DNA from: Trebouxia sp. TZW2008
Lineage: Eukaryota; Chlorophyta; Trebouxiophyceae; Trebouxiales; Trebouxiaceae
Assembly (NCBI GenBank): GCA_002118135.1
Contig: BDIU01000140.1
Coordinates: 62,001 to 126,000 of the forward strand
Reading direction: 5' to 3'
DNA: 64,000 nucleotides
Shown here: in pieces, positions 50,601 through 63,400 of the stretch
Layout of the letters: the number at the start of each line of letters is the position of its first letter
Numbering within the stretch: the first letter of the stretch is position 1
Position numbers and translations under genes: made by a program
The notes under the pieces: model-generated
Databases searched by the model: none
The model's input: the letters and a program-made list of their open reading frames with translations, nothing else
What the model was told of the DNA's origin: nothing

Positions 50601-53522
50601 ACTTCACACAGCAGAACGGCAAATTCCAGTTGTTTGACGGGGACAGGATAGCAGTGCTGGCTGCTTTGCTGGTTCAAGACATCATCAAAGACCTGCATTT
50701 ACCATCTGAGCCTATCAAGGTAATCGCACAGGCGTAAGCAAGATATCATCCGGAGCCTGCATTTGCGTATGGAACTTAAGGACCAGAGCACTCATGCTTG
50801 AGAGTCTGATAGCATAGTTAGACACCAAGTGCCCCCCCCAGACCCCAAAGGAGCCTGTACCAGGAGCCCTGGCCGCAGGTGTGGGTTGTTGGGGTTATCG
50901 TTGCAGTTGTGATCAAAGGCATTGAGCAGACAGCAAATGCAATTGTTGTCTCAACAGCTTACTTGTGCGTGCATAAGACTGCCAGCACAGATCTGACAAG
51001 CGCTGCTTGAGGCGGCCGCTGTGAACCATGAATTGATCCACACATGTGCCTGCTACAGGTTGGAATTGTACAAACAGCATATGCAAATGGTGCCTCCACA
51101 GCTTACATGCGTGACAGCCTGGGCGTTGACATAGCTGTTACTCCCACTGGGGTGAAGCACCTGCATGAGGAGGCTATCAAGTTTGACATTGGGATCTACT
51201 TTGAGGCCAATGGGCACGGCACTGTACTTTTCGGCCAACAGCTACTGCAAAGGCTTGATCAGGTAACACAGACATAACGACACGTGTCAGCAAGCAGTTA
51301 AGCTCTTTGTTACAGTAATAGACATTGGGAACTACTTTGCGCCCAGCGGGCATGGCACTGTGCTGTTCAGTCAACTGCTACTACAAAGACTTTATCAGGT
51401 AGAACTGCTGTAGCCACATATGCAAGCAAGGATCCCTACTTTGTTGTACAACTGAATGTTGTCTTCCTGCAGAGGCTTGATCAAGTGAGACGATCATGAT
51501 CACACATCTGAAAGAGCATTGCTTCTTTCTATTGTGTTAAAAATGTAGTATTCCTGCAATGGTTTGATCAGCTAGCACTTGCATAGGCAAACATGCAAGT
51601 GAGCAATGGGCAAAGGGCTGCGTTCACAAGTGTTGTTTCCCTGCAAAGGCTTGATCAGGGAATGCTATGGTGGTCCAGCTGAAGCGTTCTGTGTTTCACA
51701 GACGTGCCTGAATGTTTCTGTGATTGCTGCTTGTTGAAAATTCATGTCAAAGTCAGGAATGCTACCAAGACTATCAACATTTTTTGCTGAAAGTGCTGTG
51801 TCATGCAGATTCAGAGTGAGAGCAAAGCAGCCAAGGAACTGATAGCGCTCAGCCAGCTTATCAATCAGGTATGCAACTCACATCTGAGCACTTACGCCAC
51901 ATCCCATGAACAACAACAAAAACGACAGATGCTATGTGGCCCAGCAAAATATATATTGCTTATATATTGCTTACATATTACATTGTATTGTATTGTATTA
52001 TATATGATATTATATTGTATTGTATTATATTATATCGCTTCAACTGCTTCCGTGCGCAGAATTGTGGCATTGGCTTATGTTGGCACACATGCTTTTGCCC
52101 AAGCTTTCCTCTCATGAACAATGACAGTGCTCACAGTCAGTGACTTATTGCTCAGATGCAGCAGCTACAGCTCTGGCAACAGACACTGGATGTACGCTGA
52201 CTTGTTTCTGCTTCGCCCATTGACACTTGCATGACTTCAGTATGAGCTCATGTAGAGAGCAACCCTCATATTTGGGTGTCTTGTCCAATGCACCCTTGTG
52301 GGGACAGCATACAACTGCTGACATTGCAACAGTCAACTGAGCTGCACATTTGGATGATGTGCTTGCTTTGCGTGCATGCATTCAAGCTATATTTGGATGC
52401 TGTGCTTGCTTTGCATGCCTGTATTCAAGCACTCATCATGTGGTGGCGTGTACCTGTAATCCCTGCTTGCCCCGTAATACTTCTTGAACTGCAGGCTGTT
52501 GGGGATGCCCTGTCAGGGCTGCTGATGGTGGAAGCAGCCCTAAGAAGAAGACAGTGGGGACTGGAGCAATGGGCGAGCCTATATGAGGATCTGCCCAGCA
52601 GGCAGACCAAAGTGGTGGTGGCTGACCGCAGTGTCATCATCACCATCAATGCTGAGACGCAAGTGGCAACTCCTGCAGAGTTGCAGCCTCTCATCAATCA
52701 AGCTGTGACAGGTCAGGATCTTCACAGCTCATAAGGTTATACTGCAGTGGAATGCTGAGACTATTTCTTCGTTTGCCCATGAGACCAGTGACCCAGCATC
52801 TGCCTTATTGTCAGATGAAAGTGGTGGTGGCTGAATGCAGCATCATCATCCACTATCAATGCTGAGATGCAGTTGGCAACTCCAGCAGAGTTGCAGCCTC
52901 TCAATGACAAGGCTGTTGCAGGTCAGTCCCCATCAGACTTGTGACCTGACCCTGTTTCGTGCCCAGGTTTTCAGATGAGCATAACATGTGAGAAGGATAG
53001 GAGGCTCAAAGGAAGGGTTCCCCATCGTGCGGTGTCCAGAGAATGTTGCAAGTTGCATGAGCAGATGTGTATATCTGGCTGGAAGTAGCTCTGGCTAAAC
53101 ATCTGCCCATGCATATACATTGCAAAGCAAGGCAAAGCTGAGCTTGGCAGGCAGAGAGTCCATGTTACAGAGTGCGTACAGGATCAAAAGAGTTGCTAGC
53201 TAGATAGTGAGGTACGAATGCATGTACTGCTACAATGCATGCTGGTTTGCAGGGGCTCCCCCGCTCCCTCCCCTATGTGTAGCAGAGTCTTTTATACTTC
53301 TTTATGTTTGAAAATAGGTCGCACAGACATTGGATTAGTTTGTTGATACTTGTCTTTGGTGCAGGCGTGCCTTCCGGACGGGCATTTGTGAGACCGAGTG
53401 GCACAGAAGACATTGTGCGAGTCTATGCTGAGGCTACAACACAAGAGGCAGCAGACAAGCTTGCGCTTGATGTTGCAAGGCATGTGCACAAAGTTGCTGG
53501 AGGAATTGGAGAGCCCCCATAG
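47650..53522 (+). CDS. PGM3: Phosphoacetylglucosamine mutase (10 exons, 538 aa)
   Basis: Interconverts GlcNAc-6-phosphate and GlcNAc-1-phosphate on the route to UDP-GlcNAc for N-glycans, GPI anchors and any chitin-like wall polymer. Cytosolic. Exons: 47650-47792, 47950-48091, 48174-48264, 48988-49235, 50028-50224, 50563-50719, 51059-51262, 51809-51868, 52495-52711, 53365-53522 (1617 nt, phases close; the human enzyme is 542 aa). Landmarks in order are [13 protein letters not shown], the phosphoserine loop TASHNP (Ser71), [23 protein letters not shown], the Mg-binding loop DGDAD (279-283), [41 protein letters not shown] and the phosphate loop RPSGTED (496-502). Four introns hold relics of adjoining exon edges. 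Confidence 0.96.
48270..48425 (+). repeat. Degenerate relative of the 1839-2015 element (PGM3 intron 3)
   Basis: Shares TTGACC, CTACTCAGAA / TTACTCAGAA, CTGCAGTCAGAGTGCAGT, a TTACATTGAGA block and a CTTATATTGAG end with the MITE-like element in SMC3 intron 5. Terminal repeats are eroded. Confidence 0.6.
48816..48945 (+). repeat. Open upstream copy of PGM3 exon 4
   Basis: A CTGCAG acceptor in the same phase is followed by [42 protein letters not shown], about 80 percent identical to the working exon start at 48988, then CAC/GTGAGC, a possible donor. The copy lacks the [14 protein letters not shown] half. It is either a relic or a rarely used exon. Confidence 0.85.
49335..49560 (+). repeat. 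Downstream relics of PGM3 exon 4 3' end
   Basis: Two further copies of the exon tail plus donor (CACT.AGCCG.TAGGGCAAGTCAGTTGTGGCT type) lie at about 49345 and 49465. The working end is at 49235. Each is followed by the same intron block (GCATGCATGATCA...). Confidence 0.88.
51300..51660 (+). repeat. Downstream relics of PGM3 exon 7 3' end
   Basis: One long copy (51320-51400, encoding [26 protein letters not shown] with GT donor) and three short ones (near 51470, 51555 and 51640). All contain CTGCAA/GAGGCTTGATCA. Confidence 0.85.
51950..52035. repeat. AT-rich TATTG/TATATT microsatellite
   Basis: Imperfect TTGTA and TATAT units in PGM3 intron 8. Confidence 0.85.
52813..52925 (+). repeat. Downstream relic of PGM3 exon 9 3' end
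   Basis: A copy of [33 protein letters not shown] plus its donor, frameshifted at the SVIIT position by a CATCATCATCC expansion. Confidence 0.88.
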
Positions 53523-54021
53523 GGGGAGATATTGGGGCAACAGAATTAATGAGCCATCACAGAAGTCGCGCTCGTAAATGACAGTCAGAGTGCAAGAGTA
53601 GCTGAATTGCACAGCCTTGCGGAGAAGCGTGGTTGTAAAAGATATAGCTGATACAGTGCCAGTGTATATGCAAGTGGAACACCCTGTAGTTGAAAGTGAT
53701 TGTTGCTCATGATTGCTCATCTTTCCAGGCCTGTAACCACGCATCAAATACTTCTATCTTACCTATGCTCTTATCAGCTGTATGACCTGTTTCTGCAATG
53801 AGTGCGCTGCACATCTACTCCAAACATATCAAACACAACACCTAGCAGGCAAACATTTCACCTAGCAAACAGATGAGTGAAGCAGCTTCTGACACACAGC
53901 CCTGCATCTACACACCGAAGATAATTCACGACCTCTCTGCAACTACCGACACATTACAACTGCAACTACACAACACAAAGATTGGGTTTGGCTCTGATTG
54001 GAAGGGCCTGTGATTTGTAGA
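53523..54021. other. Convergent 3' region, PGM3 / ISN1
   Basis: 499 bases between facing stops, with plus-strand TGTAA at 53634-53638 about 112 bases after the PGM3 stop. No gene seen. Confidence 0.5.
53634..53638 (+). terminator. Candidate poly(A) signal TGTAA, PGM3
   Basis: TGTAA about 112 bases past the PGM3 stop. Confidence 0.35.
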
Positions 54022-57000
54022 TCATTCAATGTATGGCTGAGCTCTGGATGCACGGATATCCTTCAGAAGCATGCTGACTAGAAAATCGGTTTCCTCAGGA
54101 TTTGCAACCCACAGGATGGAGCAGCAATCTCGAGTTGCTGAGTCATTGCCACTCTCAGTGAATCTGTCGCCAACATGCAAGCCCTGCATTGCACAGAGGG
54201 TGTTTGCTACGTCCCCTAGAGGTTCCGATGCTGGTGCCAGACAATCACTGGCTGCAAAATGCACATCAGAAAGACAGAGACCCTACATTGATAGCAGAAA
54301 AGATTGTATGCAGGGTGCAGCATGTACAGCAACAACAGCACAAGTGGAAGGCTGGCCATGTATGCTCTATATTCGTCCTAAGAGGGACAATTTATCATCT
54401 GGATGAGGCCAGTTGAAAGCATGCAATGGTGCAATCAGTCTTACCTGACTAGGATTGAACTTCAGATATTGCATGAGCGCTTCTAAGCCAAGGCTTTTGT
54501 TTCCCACATCCACAAACACATCACCACCACCATTGAAGGCACAGAAGGGCAGGGGTGAGTCAACTAGCTGCTGCTGCACAGTGATGGCCAGTTCTTCTAA
54601 GACTTCATATATGGTTGGGGCTCCTGGGATCAGCCCTACTGCCCTTTCCTTCCTGATGATGTGCTGCAGTGACACAGCAACGCTGAGTACAATGGATCCC
54701 ATACAACTTGTGCTGCAATAGACGAAAGTGTATCTGACTTGTCAGTCCTTGTCCTGTATGCTGGCAAACTCATGCCATGAGATACTGGGGTCAGGCCTTC
54801 AGCTGCAAGACATGATCGCGTGCTACAGGTTTAGCATCTGTGGAACAAGCACTGTTGCTTTGTAGTACAATCAATTGTTCAGAAACCCAAATTTGACTGC
54901 ACACTCACAGTTGCTGGGTGTTTGTCTTTTGACAACATCACACTGGGATGCTGCAACCAAAGCCATGCAAGGGAAGAAATGTGCTAGCACGCATGCTTTA
55001 CCTTAACTGGGAGTCGCAGTCGGTAGGCAGTGTCCAGCAGCAGCTTCTCAGCTTCTCTCAAAACATACTTGATGTCTTGTCCTTGCCAAGCTTGCATGCA
55101 GGGAGTCTTCCATTCATGATCTGGCACAAACTCCAGCTGGTGGGTCGTGGGACTGAGGCGCAGCAGGTAGTTGCACTCACCACCCATGATGTGGAACCTG
55201 CATCATATGCATATACAGGCTGTTCAAGTATGATGAGGCATAAGCTCCAGGGCAGGTTGTGGAGCTGAGGCAAAGCACGCAGTGGCACTCACTGCACATG
55301 ATGTAGAACCTGCATCACATGCATGTGCGGGCTGTTTGAGCATAGTCAAACTGAGCTGAAACAAGCTGCAGACAGCAAGGATGTCTTTTGACTGTGATGG
55401 AGACTCTGCTGAACTGCTTTGCAGTGTCTGACAAATGCAGCATGATGAGTGGAAGGTCAGCAGCACCGCTGTGATCGACGCTTATAACACAGATGGACTA
55501 TATAGATAGTGCTGTGTGAAAGCTGTGAAGCAAAATGCAATATACAGATGCACCCGTTATGATGCCTTGGGCATTTTTCTTTTTGTTCTGGCTTGGGTAG
55601 CAAAAGGCAAAGCAGAGTTGTCGACAAAAGAATTGCGCTGACCTGTCCATAATGTGCTGGGGCAGTCTCAGCTTTCTGAAGGAGTCAGTAAGCCCAGCCA
55701 CCCTCTGCTCAAACTTGTCAGCTTGACCTGGGTACCCAGCAGCCGTCACAATTGCCACATGCACATTGCTGCGCATGAGGTTGATGATGTGGCCAATCAT
55801 CTTGCTGTCGTGCTCCATGTGAGCGCCATCAGCGTACAAGGTTCCATCCGCATCAAAAGTGATTAGTTTGAGACCAGCTGCCGATGAATGCACCTGCAGG
55901 CACAAAGCATTTGTAAAGCTTGTCCCGCTTGTCATGCGCTCATGTGTTTTTGTTCTCATGCATCGACTTGTTTTCATTCCTCATGCATTTATTGGTCCTC
56001 AGAAATGGAGCATTGACTCATCTGTGGCGACAATCAATTCCTGCGATTGCATATGGATCTAGCCATTCCTTGTATGCATGGAGTGAGCATACAAGAATGT
56101 ATGCACATATATTTCGCACATGCCTGTTGTGCGTAAATGCATGAGGTAAAGAAGCACTTGCTGAGTGGGAAGATGCACCGAGAGAGCATACAGCAGATGC
56201 AAGATGAGTCACGTGCAGAAGGAGCATTGCATGCACAATGACCATCAGCATGCAAGGGCGGACTTCCTGTATTGCATTTGGCTGCTAGACAAAAGTGGAT
56301 GCATCAAACTAGACAATAAGCATCTGTGCAGGACGATGACATCAATGTGCTAAGGTAACGTGACTGCTTTCAAATATGCACTACAAAGGCAATCTAGATC
56401 TGCTGAAGATTTGCCCAAAACCCTTGATGTCACTGTGAATGCAGGGATACAGTCACAAGACCCGCATACCTGAGCTATGTTGAGGATATGTCGCATTTCT
56501 GCAAAGTTTGGGGGTACATATTTTCGCCTCGACAGGGCAAAGAATTGGTCAAACTCCTTGAAGGCTTCGACAAGCTTCAAGGGTGTGAAAAAGGAGCCTA
56601 TGCTGGGCACCATCTTTTTGAGCCTGCTGTGCCGAGGTTCTTGTCTATGTTCCATGATCCATCGTTCCATTTTCATCATCGCCTCTTCGCTAGTGTGGGT
56701 GTGATGCATTGCAAGTAGGAACTCTATCATCTTGTCTTGCTCTTTCAAATGGCCTTTGCGGCGCAGCACAGCAGCGTCTGAGGCGCTCTTGGCTCTGTGG
56801 CCAAACATCTCTGGCTCTGGAGAGCTGAGCAGCTCTTGCCAGTATTGCGAACCAGAGGCATCGTCGCTGCCCCTTCCTGAAGTTGACGGTACAGGCTGAT
56901 TCGAGACTCTGTCACCTCTTGTTTGCTGCTCCTCCTTTTCCACCTCAGAGACAGTTGAGAGTATGAAGGAGTCTTTGTTTGACTTGCGGCCGAGCTCAGG

Positions 57001-57195
57001 AGATGCGGTCGCTGATCGAGTCTGGGTGGAGGAGCCTGGTGTACTGTCCCGGTGCTTTGAGCATACCCGCGCTCGTCTATCCTGGATGCGCTTCCTGCTA
57101 CGTGGCGACTGCAAGCTTGCTAGAAACGGCGACGGACCAATGCGGGCCCTCAGCAGTGTCGAGTGGCAATGCAAAGAGCATGTCGGCAAGCCCAT
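54022..57195 (-). CDS. ISN1: IMP-specific 5'-nucleotidase (5 exons, about 517 aa)
   Basis: Dephosphorylates IMP to inosine in purine turnover. It is an HAD-fold enzyme known mainly from fungi, apicomplexans and algae. Exons: 57195-56470, 55893-55643, 55197-55002, 54663-54445, 54183-54022 (1554 nt, phases close). The N-terminal 100 or so residues are Ser/Arg-rich and unlike the family. The conserved part begins near LLAMHHTHTSEEAM, then MVPSIGSFFTPLKLVEAFKEFDQFFALSRRKYVPPNFAEMRHILNIAQ, HAD motif I LITFDADGTLYADGAH (D256, D258), MRSNVHVAIVTAAGYPGQADKFEQRVAGL, IMGGECNYLLRL, IIRKERAVGLIPGAP, FCAFNGGGDVFVDVGNKSLG and HVGDRFTESGNDSATRDCCSILWVANPEET. The N-terminal extension may be a targeting sequence. 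Yeast Isn1 is about 450 aa. Confidence 0.94.
55240..55335 (-). repeat. Upstream relic of ISN1 exon 3
   Basis: A copy of the GATGCAG acceptor and FHIMGGECNYLLRLSP start lies about 118 bp before the working exon (55197). It is mutated at the MGGE codons (ATGTGCAGTGAG). Confidence 0.85.
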
Positions 57196-57491
57196 ACAAT
57201 GACTCAGTGCTGATCCGACAACCGGTCGAGGTCAGCAACTCCGACAATCGCTTGACCAGAATTGAAAACCGTCTCAGCCCCTTCACCTCGATGCCCTGAT
57301 GAGAAGATGCAGAGTGGGCGAGGATGCCGCTACAACGCCTATGTGGTGATCGTGTTGAGCAATGCACAGATCACTTCACGCCGGACCGGCAAGATGCCGA
57401 TAGAGTCAAGCACGACAGCCAAGAATTCGCATTGCGCACGCAGCATGCACGGAGTAAGCGTTACATCTGACTGAATCTGACTGAAGCGTTA
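57196..57491. promoter_or_regulatory. Spacer between ISN1 start and the upstream oxidoreductase stop
   Basis: 296 bases, head-to-tail on the minus strand. It holds the ISN1 promoter. A minus-strand TGTAA at 57465-57461 is a candidate poly(A) signal, 27 bases past the oxidoreductase stop. Confidence 0.5.
57461..57465 (-). terminator. Candidate poly(A) signal TGTAA, oxidoreductase gene
   Basis: TGTAA on the minus strand, 27 bases after the stop at 57492. Confidence 0.35.
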
Positions 57492-60400
57492 CTACTTTGG
57501 AACAGGGCCGTCTTGAGGATACGAGGTCCCGAGCTGTTCTCGAATCCTGTCTGATACCTCCATCAACATGACCTGCAGGCATGCGCCAACACTGTCAGCA
57601 TGCCAAGTCCACATTGCAACAACAAGAGTGACAACCAACTTGAAGGCAATTTGCATTTTAACAAGGCAGGTCTGGCACCCTGCTCAGCACTTGCCTCTAG
57701 CAAGTTGCCACCAGCAGAAAAGTTTACATGGACATGACCATGTTTGCTTGCCAAAGCCACCTGCTGCCAGCAATGTTGCACTGCCCTTTTTTAACTCCAC
57801 ACACAGTCCACAGCACATACAAATGCGACACAAAGTCAGACCACTTGTATTAAATGTAACTCAAGCACTGGCATACCATTTCATCCCTTCCCACGTCTTC
57901 AACCTGCTTCTTGCCGCCAACAACATGACTGTGCACACCCATGGCCTCAAAGACGAAGCCAATGGAGCCTCCAAAGTTGAAGCCGTCAGCTGATCCATGG
58001 TTGATGCTTTCTGGCCTGTCTGGCAATGGGAAGTCTAGGACCCAAGGCTCCTGGCCTGCACTGTGGTCACAGGTCAGTTTGCCATGTTACAAAGAGCAAT
58101 AACCATCAGCCAATCTGCTATGATAAGTTGTAGAGCTGACCATGCTATTGCAATGATATCAGCATGCTGTGTGAAGCTGTGATTGATTTTTTTCTGGCCT
58201 GTCTGCCAAGGGGAAGTCTGGGACCCAAAGCTCCTAGCCTACGCTCAATTACGGTTTGTCTGTCATGCTACAACTAGCAATTGCAAACAGCATGAGGCAC
58301 TGTTCATGAAAAGCTGCAGATCATGCTTGCAAGCATCAAGCATCATTGCATGCACGGGTTTGGCCTAAACTGCTGCAGCACAACACAAGCAGGGCGCAGA
58401 GCAGCCCTTGCAGCAACTGAGCAAGCAAAAACCGATGGGCAACAAAGCATCATGGCTGTGCCCTGCTCGTGCATGAAATCACTCTGCAGGAAGCTCTCAG
58501 CGGCCAACAGAGCAGCACTTGTTGCATGACACTTTTGGATGTATCCCAGCTTTGTGCACCCTAGTATACTCCATACAACCTGTGCTCAACAATGCAGTCT
58601 TGCCCTGTTATAACCTGCGTGGTACATGTTCAAGCTGCTGCTCCAAAAGGCAAACGCACTGGCGCATTTGACTGCTTGGACTTTCCTTTCTGCATCAAAA
58701 GCCCTTGCTGCTGGGACAGAGCAAGAGAGGTTGTAGCCCTTTTGCTGTCAGTGCGGGTGTGCATGGAGGAAGGCAAACCTGGCAGTTCCACTGAAAGCTT
58801 TGTGGGGCAGTGCATGGAGTTGTGCAGCTTGATTCTGCCCTTGGTGCCATGCACTGTGCCCTCCACCGGCGCTGAGGCCATGCAGATTGCAAAAGTGATG
58901 CTAGCAAACTCTGACTGACTGTACCTGCATTCACATGCACAGCATTTTGATTTGATCCCATGGCGCTGACCATCATTGGTGCTTCTGCTGAGCTTGTGGG
59001 AGAACTGAAGCAGGTGAAGCCATGCAGATCGCAGAAGTGATGCTAGCAAACTCTGAATGAGTGTACCTGCAAACAGCAGGCAAGGCAGCGTGAATATCAC
59101 AAGATAGCAATGTTACTCTTGAGGCTCATGGCCGTGCCCGAGACAGCATACGGATTGCAAAAGTGATGCTAGCAAATTCTGAGTGACTGTACCTGCAAAT
59201 ACAGGCATATCATGGTGAGCATCCAGCTCAGTACATGGCAACAAGGAGTGTTTTCTGGTGCTGATGAGCCCATTGCAGAGCTAGAATTGGTGAGATCATG
59301 AAAATTGCAAAGGGAATGCTGGCCAAATGTGTGCTGACGGTGCAGAAAATTCTGGCCAGCTCCAACTGAAACACCAAGCATGGCATTGTGAAGGTCAGTG
59401 CATGGAGACTGGACAGCACTGGTACCACTAATGATATCCAGTTGCCGTGCGCTGAGGTTCACAATGCCATTGTAAAGCTGATGATGTGGGTGTGCAGGAA
59501 CATGAACACTATGTGAAAGCAGTGTCAAGCTTGCCACATTAGCACACAAATTCAGCAGACTTTCGTGATTCCAATGTAGAAAGCGACTGCTGACATACTG
59601 TTGTAATGACCATAAGTACCTTGAAGTTGCCATCACCATACGTACTTTGCTGCTGTCATCACCAGAAGCAAAGTCAATAGTGATGCTACTGTTGGAAGTG
59701 CAGTGATGCAACATGACTGTTTGATAGCGTGAGGATGACTATGCTCAGGCTGTCAACCCCAGTGGGATGCACCAGTAACCTGTGGCGCTGCCGCTGTTGC
59801 CATGATTGTAAGCAGCATTACCAGTTTGCAAGGTTGATCAGACCCAAACTGTTCACTGTCTACCCTCCTGGGGTGGACCAGACACATGGCACCAACCACT
59901 CTGGGGTCTGCTTGCCAAACACCCAGGACGTCATGTCAATGCAATCAGTAACGCCGCTAATATTGCTGATTGTTACGTCATGACTGATTGCTGACGTGAG
60001 GTTGACAATGCCCAGGCTTTTGACCCTTCTTGTGCGAATCAGTTTATTGGCAGTTGAGCGTACAGACCATTTATTCATAATTGTTTTGATACAAAAATCT
60101 TACTTCAGGTTGACTATGCCCAGGCTGTCAACCCCCCTGGGGTGAACCATACCCATGGCACTGACAGCTTTGGGGGTCTGCTTGCCAAACATCCAGGAGG
60201 CAATAGACAGGGGGTAAATCCCAATGTCCAGCAAGCCCCCTCCACCCATGTCAGGGTTGTACAGCCGCTCTGTATCTTCTGACATCTCAGCAATGAAATC
60301 ACCATGGAAATGGTGCACCTTGCCAATTTTGCCATTTTCTATAAGCTTCCTCACCCTGTGAAGAGACACCAAAAAGCTAAGGCTACAAGTGTGGAACTGT

Positions 60401-63400
60401 GCATGCTCACTGTGCCACCCATTTTGACTCTGAGCCGCAGTGTGAACTGCATATACAAGGTGGGTGCATTTGCATATGCAGTCAGCAATGCTGACAACAG
60501 CATTGTCAAAAGCCAGCAGTGACATTGCCAAAGATACATGTTCATTGCAAACCCAGAGGGGACAGCAGGATCGTATACATACGCTTTTGTGGATGCAGGA
60601 CTGGAATGGTGACAGCACTTGGGCCACACTCACTTGGGACTTCATGCCAAGAATGTAACAAACTGCACTTGTCACCATGGATAAGGTCACAAAGATGCTT
60701 TTTGAAAGGGAGATGTTGTATGAGGGGCTTACGTCTGTGTTGCTGGGAAGAATCTGGTCCATAGGCCAGCAGAGAAGAAGAGCCCAGTCTGCTCTGCTTT
60801 AGCTATCATTTCCCTGGTTATGGATGCATTCACCTGCGTGCACAGACCATGTTTGGTGCACCCATACAGTTGGTGATAGCAAGCGCAAACATGTGCCCAG
60901 GGTGTGAACTTTAAATGTTCGCTTTGCAAGTACATACTTGTCAGCTATCATGACACAAAACAGCCTGTCAACATAGCATTTGTGTTTTGCTCTGCAAGCA
61001 AGAGCCATAATAGAATAATTAGCTGAAGCTGCTCACTTGCAGTACATCACCATGTCCCAAACATCACAGCTTTGATCAAAGTGTAAGTGTTACAAGGCAG
61101 TGGGCTGACACAGTATGTAGAAGGGGTAAAGGGGGACTCACTGCTAGGGGTTTCTCACATAGCACATGCTTGCCATGATCCAGCATGAGTATGCTGGTGT
61201 CCTTGTGAGCAGGATGGATGTTGGACACATACACAATGTCCACATCAGGATCCTTGGCAAGCTCCTCATAATCTGACACAGCCCTCTTGACACCTACAGC
61301 AGTCTGACACCTTGTTGAAACCTGAATCTTCAGGCAATGGAAATAACAACAATGATAATGATAATGGTAATCATACCAATAATAATAACAGTAATAATAA
61401 TGACATGTTCCAGCATATACTGCTAGGTATGTGTGGCACAAGTCCTATCTCGCCAGGCAGGCTTGTCTTGAGCGTTGCGATATGGACGCCTGATGTTCAA
61501 CTGTTGAAAGTCAGACAAAACAATGTCATTCTGGAAGACATTTGCCTAATTTCACCAGGGCAAAAAGAGTGTGGGGCAATCAGGCTGAACAGTCTGCGCA
61601 TGCTGCAAGGACACGCATTGCATGATGCCTGCAAGTGCGCAATGCTCAAGGTGAATTTGTATCAGTGTAGAAAAGCAGATATGGCAGCCTCTCTGACCTG
61701 AGGAGCACAGGTCAAGAAAAGTGCCGATTCTGCTTCTCTACAACTGTAACAAGTCAGCATTAGCTTTGCGGACAGGTGCATGGTGCTCAGTGCAAAATAG
61801 CAGTGCAACAAAACAGTGCAATATGCTGGACTGATGCAGGCACAAAAGCTGTGCCCTATGACTTGCAGTTCTGCTACTTATGATGAAGACTGTGATGTTA
61901 TGATGAGGGCAACTATGTGAGTCTGCGTGCTGGCTAAAAAGTGCCCAAGCCGCTGGCAGCATTGCTGATTGCAGTTGCGTCTCGTGCACAAAGACACAGG
62001 TGTATACAGGCTGACACAAAATCTATTTTGGTGGGCAGCATGACTGACGTACCCTGCCTTATACATACTATCATCCGCATATGCATGCCCATGATACAGA
62101 ACAGCATCACAAAGTAGATTGGTACATGTGCAAGCACAACCTGGACATGCTTACGTGCAGCCTCTCAGATGCAAGAATGCACAGCAAGAAGGTGTTGACT
62201 GACTGTGCTTCTTTGGAAAGTCTTGAGCCTTTGGCAACCTTCACTTAGAACATTGCATGGTCAAACGGTGTGGACTGACCATGCTTCTGCGCATATTCTT
62301 GAGCATGAGGGGAACACAATGTGGAAGATTGTTTTTTCCAAAGGGTGCGGACTGACCATGCTTCTTTGCAAACTCTTGAGCTTGGGGCAATCGAGACTTA
62401 TTCCTGGCTGCACACGTCACCAGTTCTGCTCCTGGCACAAGGCTCAAAGCCTCAATGAAGTCTTCAGCAATCAGGCCTGTTCCGGCAAAACCCCATCTCA
62501 AGAACTGGAAAACTGCCAACACCCACTTGCTGTCTCCCAGAGGAAAGAAGTGTGCATCTGCTTCTAATGCTTTACCCACCTGCACATCAACAGCCAAATT
62601 ATGTTGGCGTGATGCATGATGTACTGGCTGTTGTCTCTAGTTCTTATTCATTTCTTGATGACGTCTGCTTCCAAAGCTTTGCCTACCTGCAGTATCAGTA
62701 CCATCCCACTGCTATCACAATCACTCGACTGATGAATCAGGGCCAACAGTGAAGCCCATCGTAAAATGCAGATGTAGCAATATCAAAAGCGACCGTTAAC
62801 TCCAGGTTCTGTGCATATTTGTGCAGCATTTGCACCGGCTAGTTTTGAGTTAAGTCACAGATGATGCCATGTCCAAATGATCGTTGAGCCTCAAAGTCTT
62901 TTGTACAACCAGCACTGCGACAATTGTGCTGGTATCATATCCAAATTAAAGGCTATGGTCAGCGTCCCTAAGAGCAGGCAATTTTGATGAGCACTACTGC
63001 TGCAGTGAGTTTTTGATGCAAGGACTGCATTCATTACCCAGAAATTGTCACTACATTGAGTTGCCATTACTGAGATTTATCATTGCAGTCAACATGCAGT
63101 GCTTGGTCCCCGCTTTCATTGTTGTTACATCGAGAACTCCACTATGTCGAGCGTCACTACAACAGTGAAACATTGTACTGGCTAGATTTAAGCATTTGTG
63201 AGCGCAGCAACCTCACCTTGCTGTCATTGCTAGCGTTTCCTAATTGCTTTGTGATTTCGCTGACAGTCAAGCCCTTGAGGTGATGCTTGAGCACTTCCCA
63301 CAGCTGGTGCTCCAGGGAAGCATTTAGGCCATGCTGATCCCATTCCCTGTCAAGTCAAATCACATCAACATGTCCCTCAAAGTCAATGACTGAGTTGGCC

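Noticed and set aside
57098..57367. 89-codon minus-strand frame near the ISN1 start
   Set aside because: It overlaps the ISN1 first exon in a different frame, with no recognisable content.
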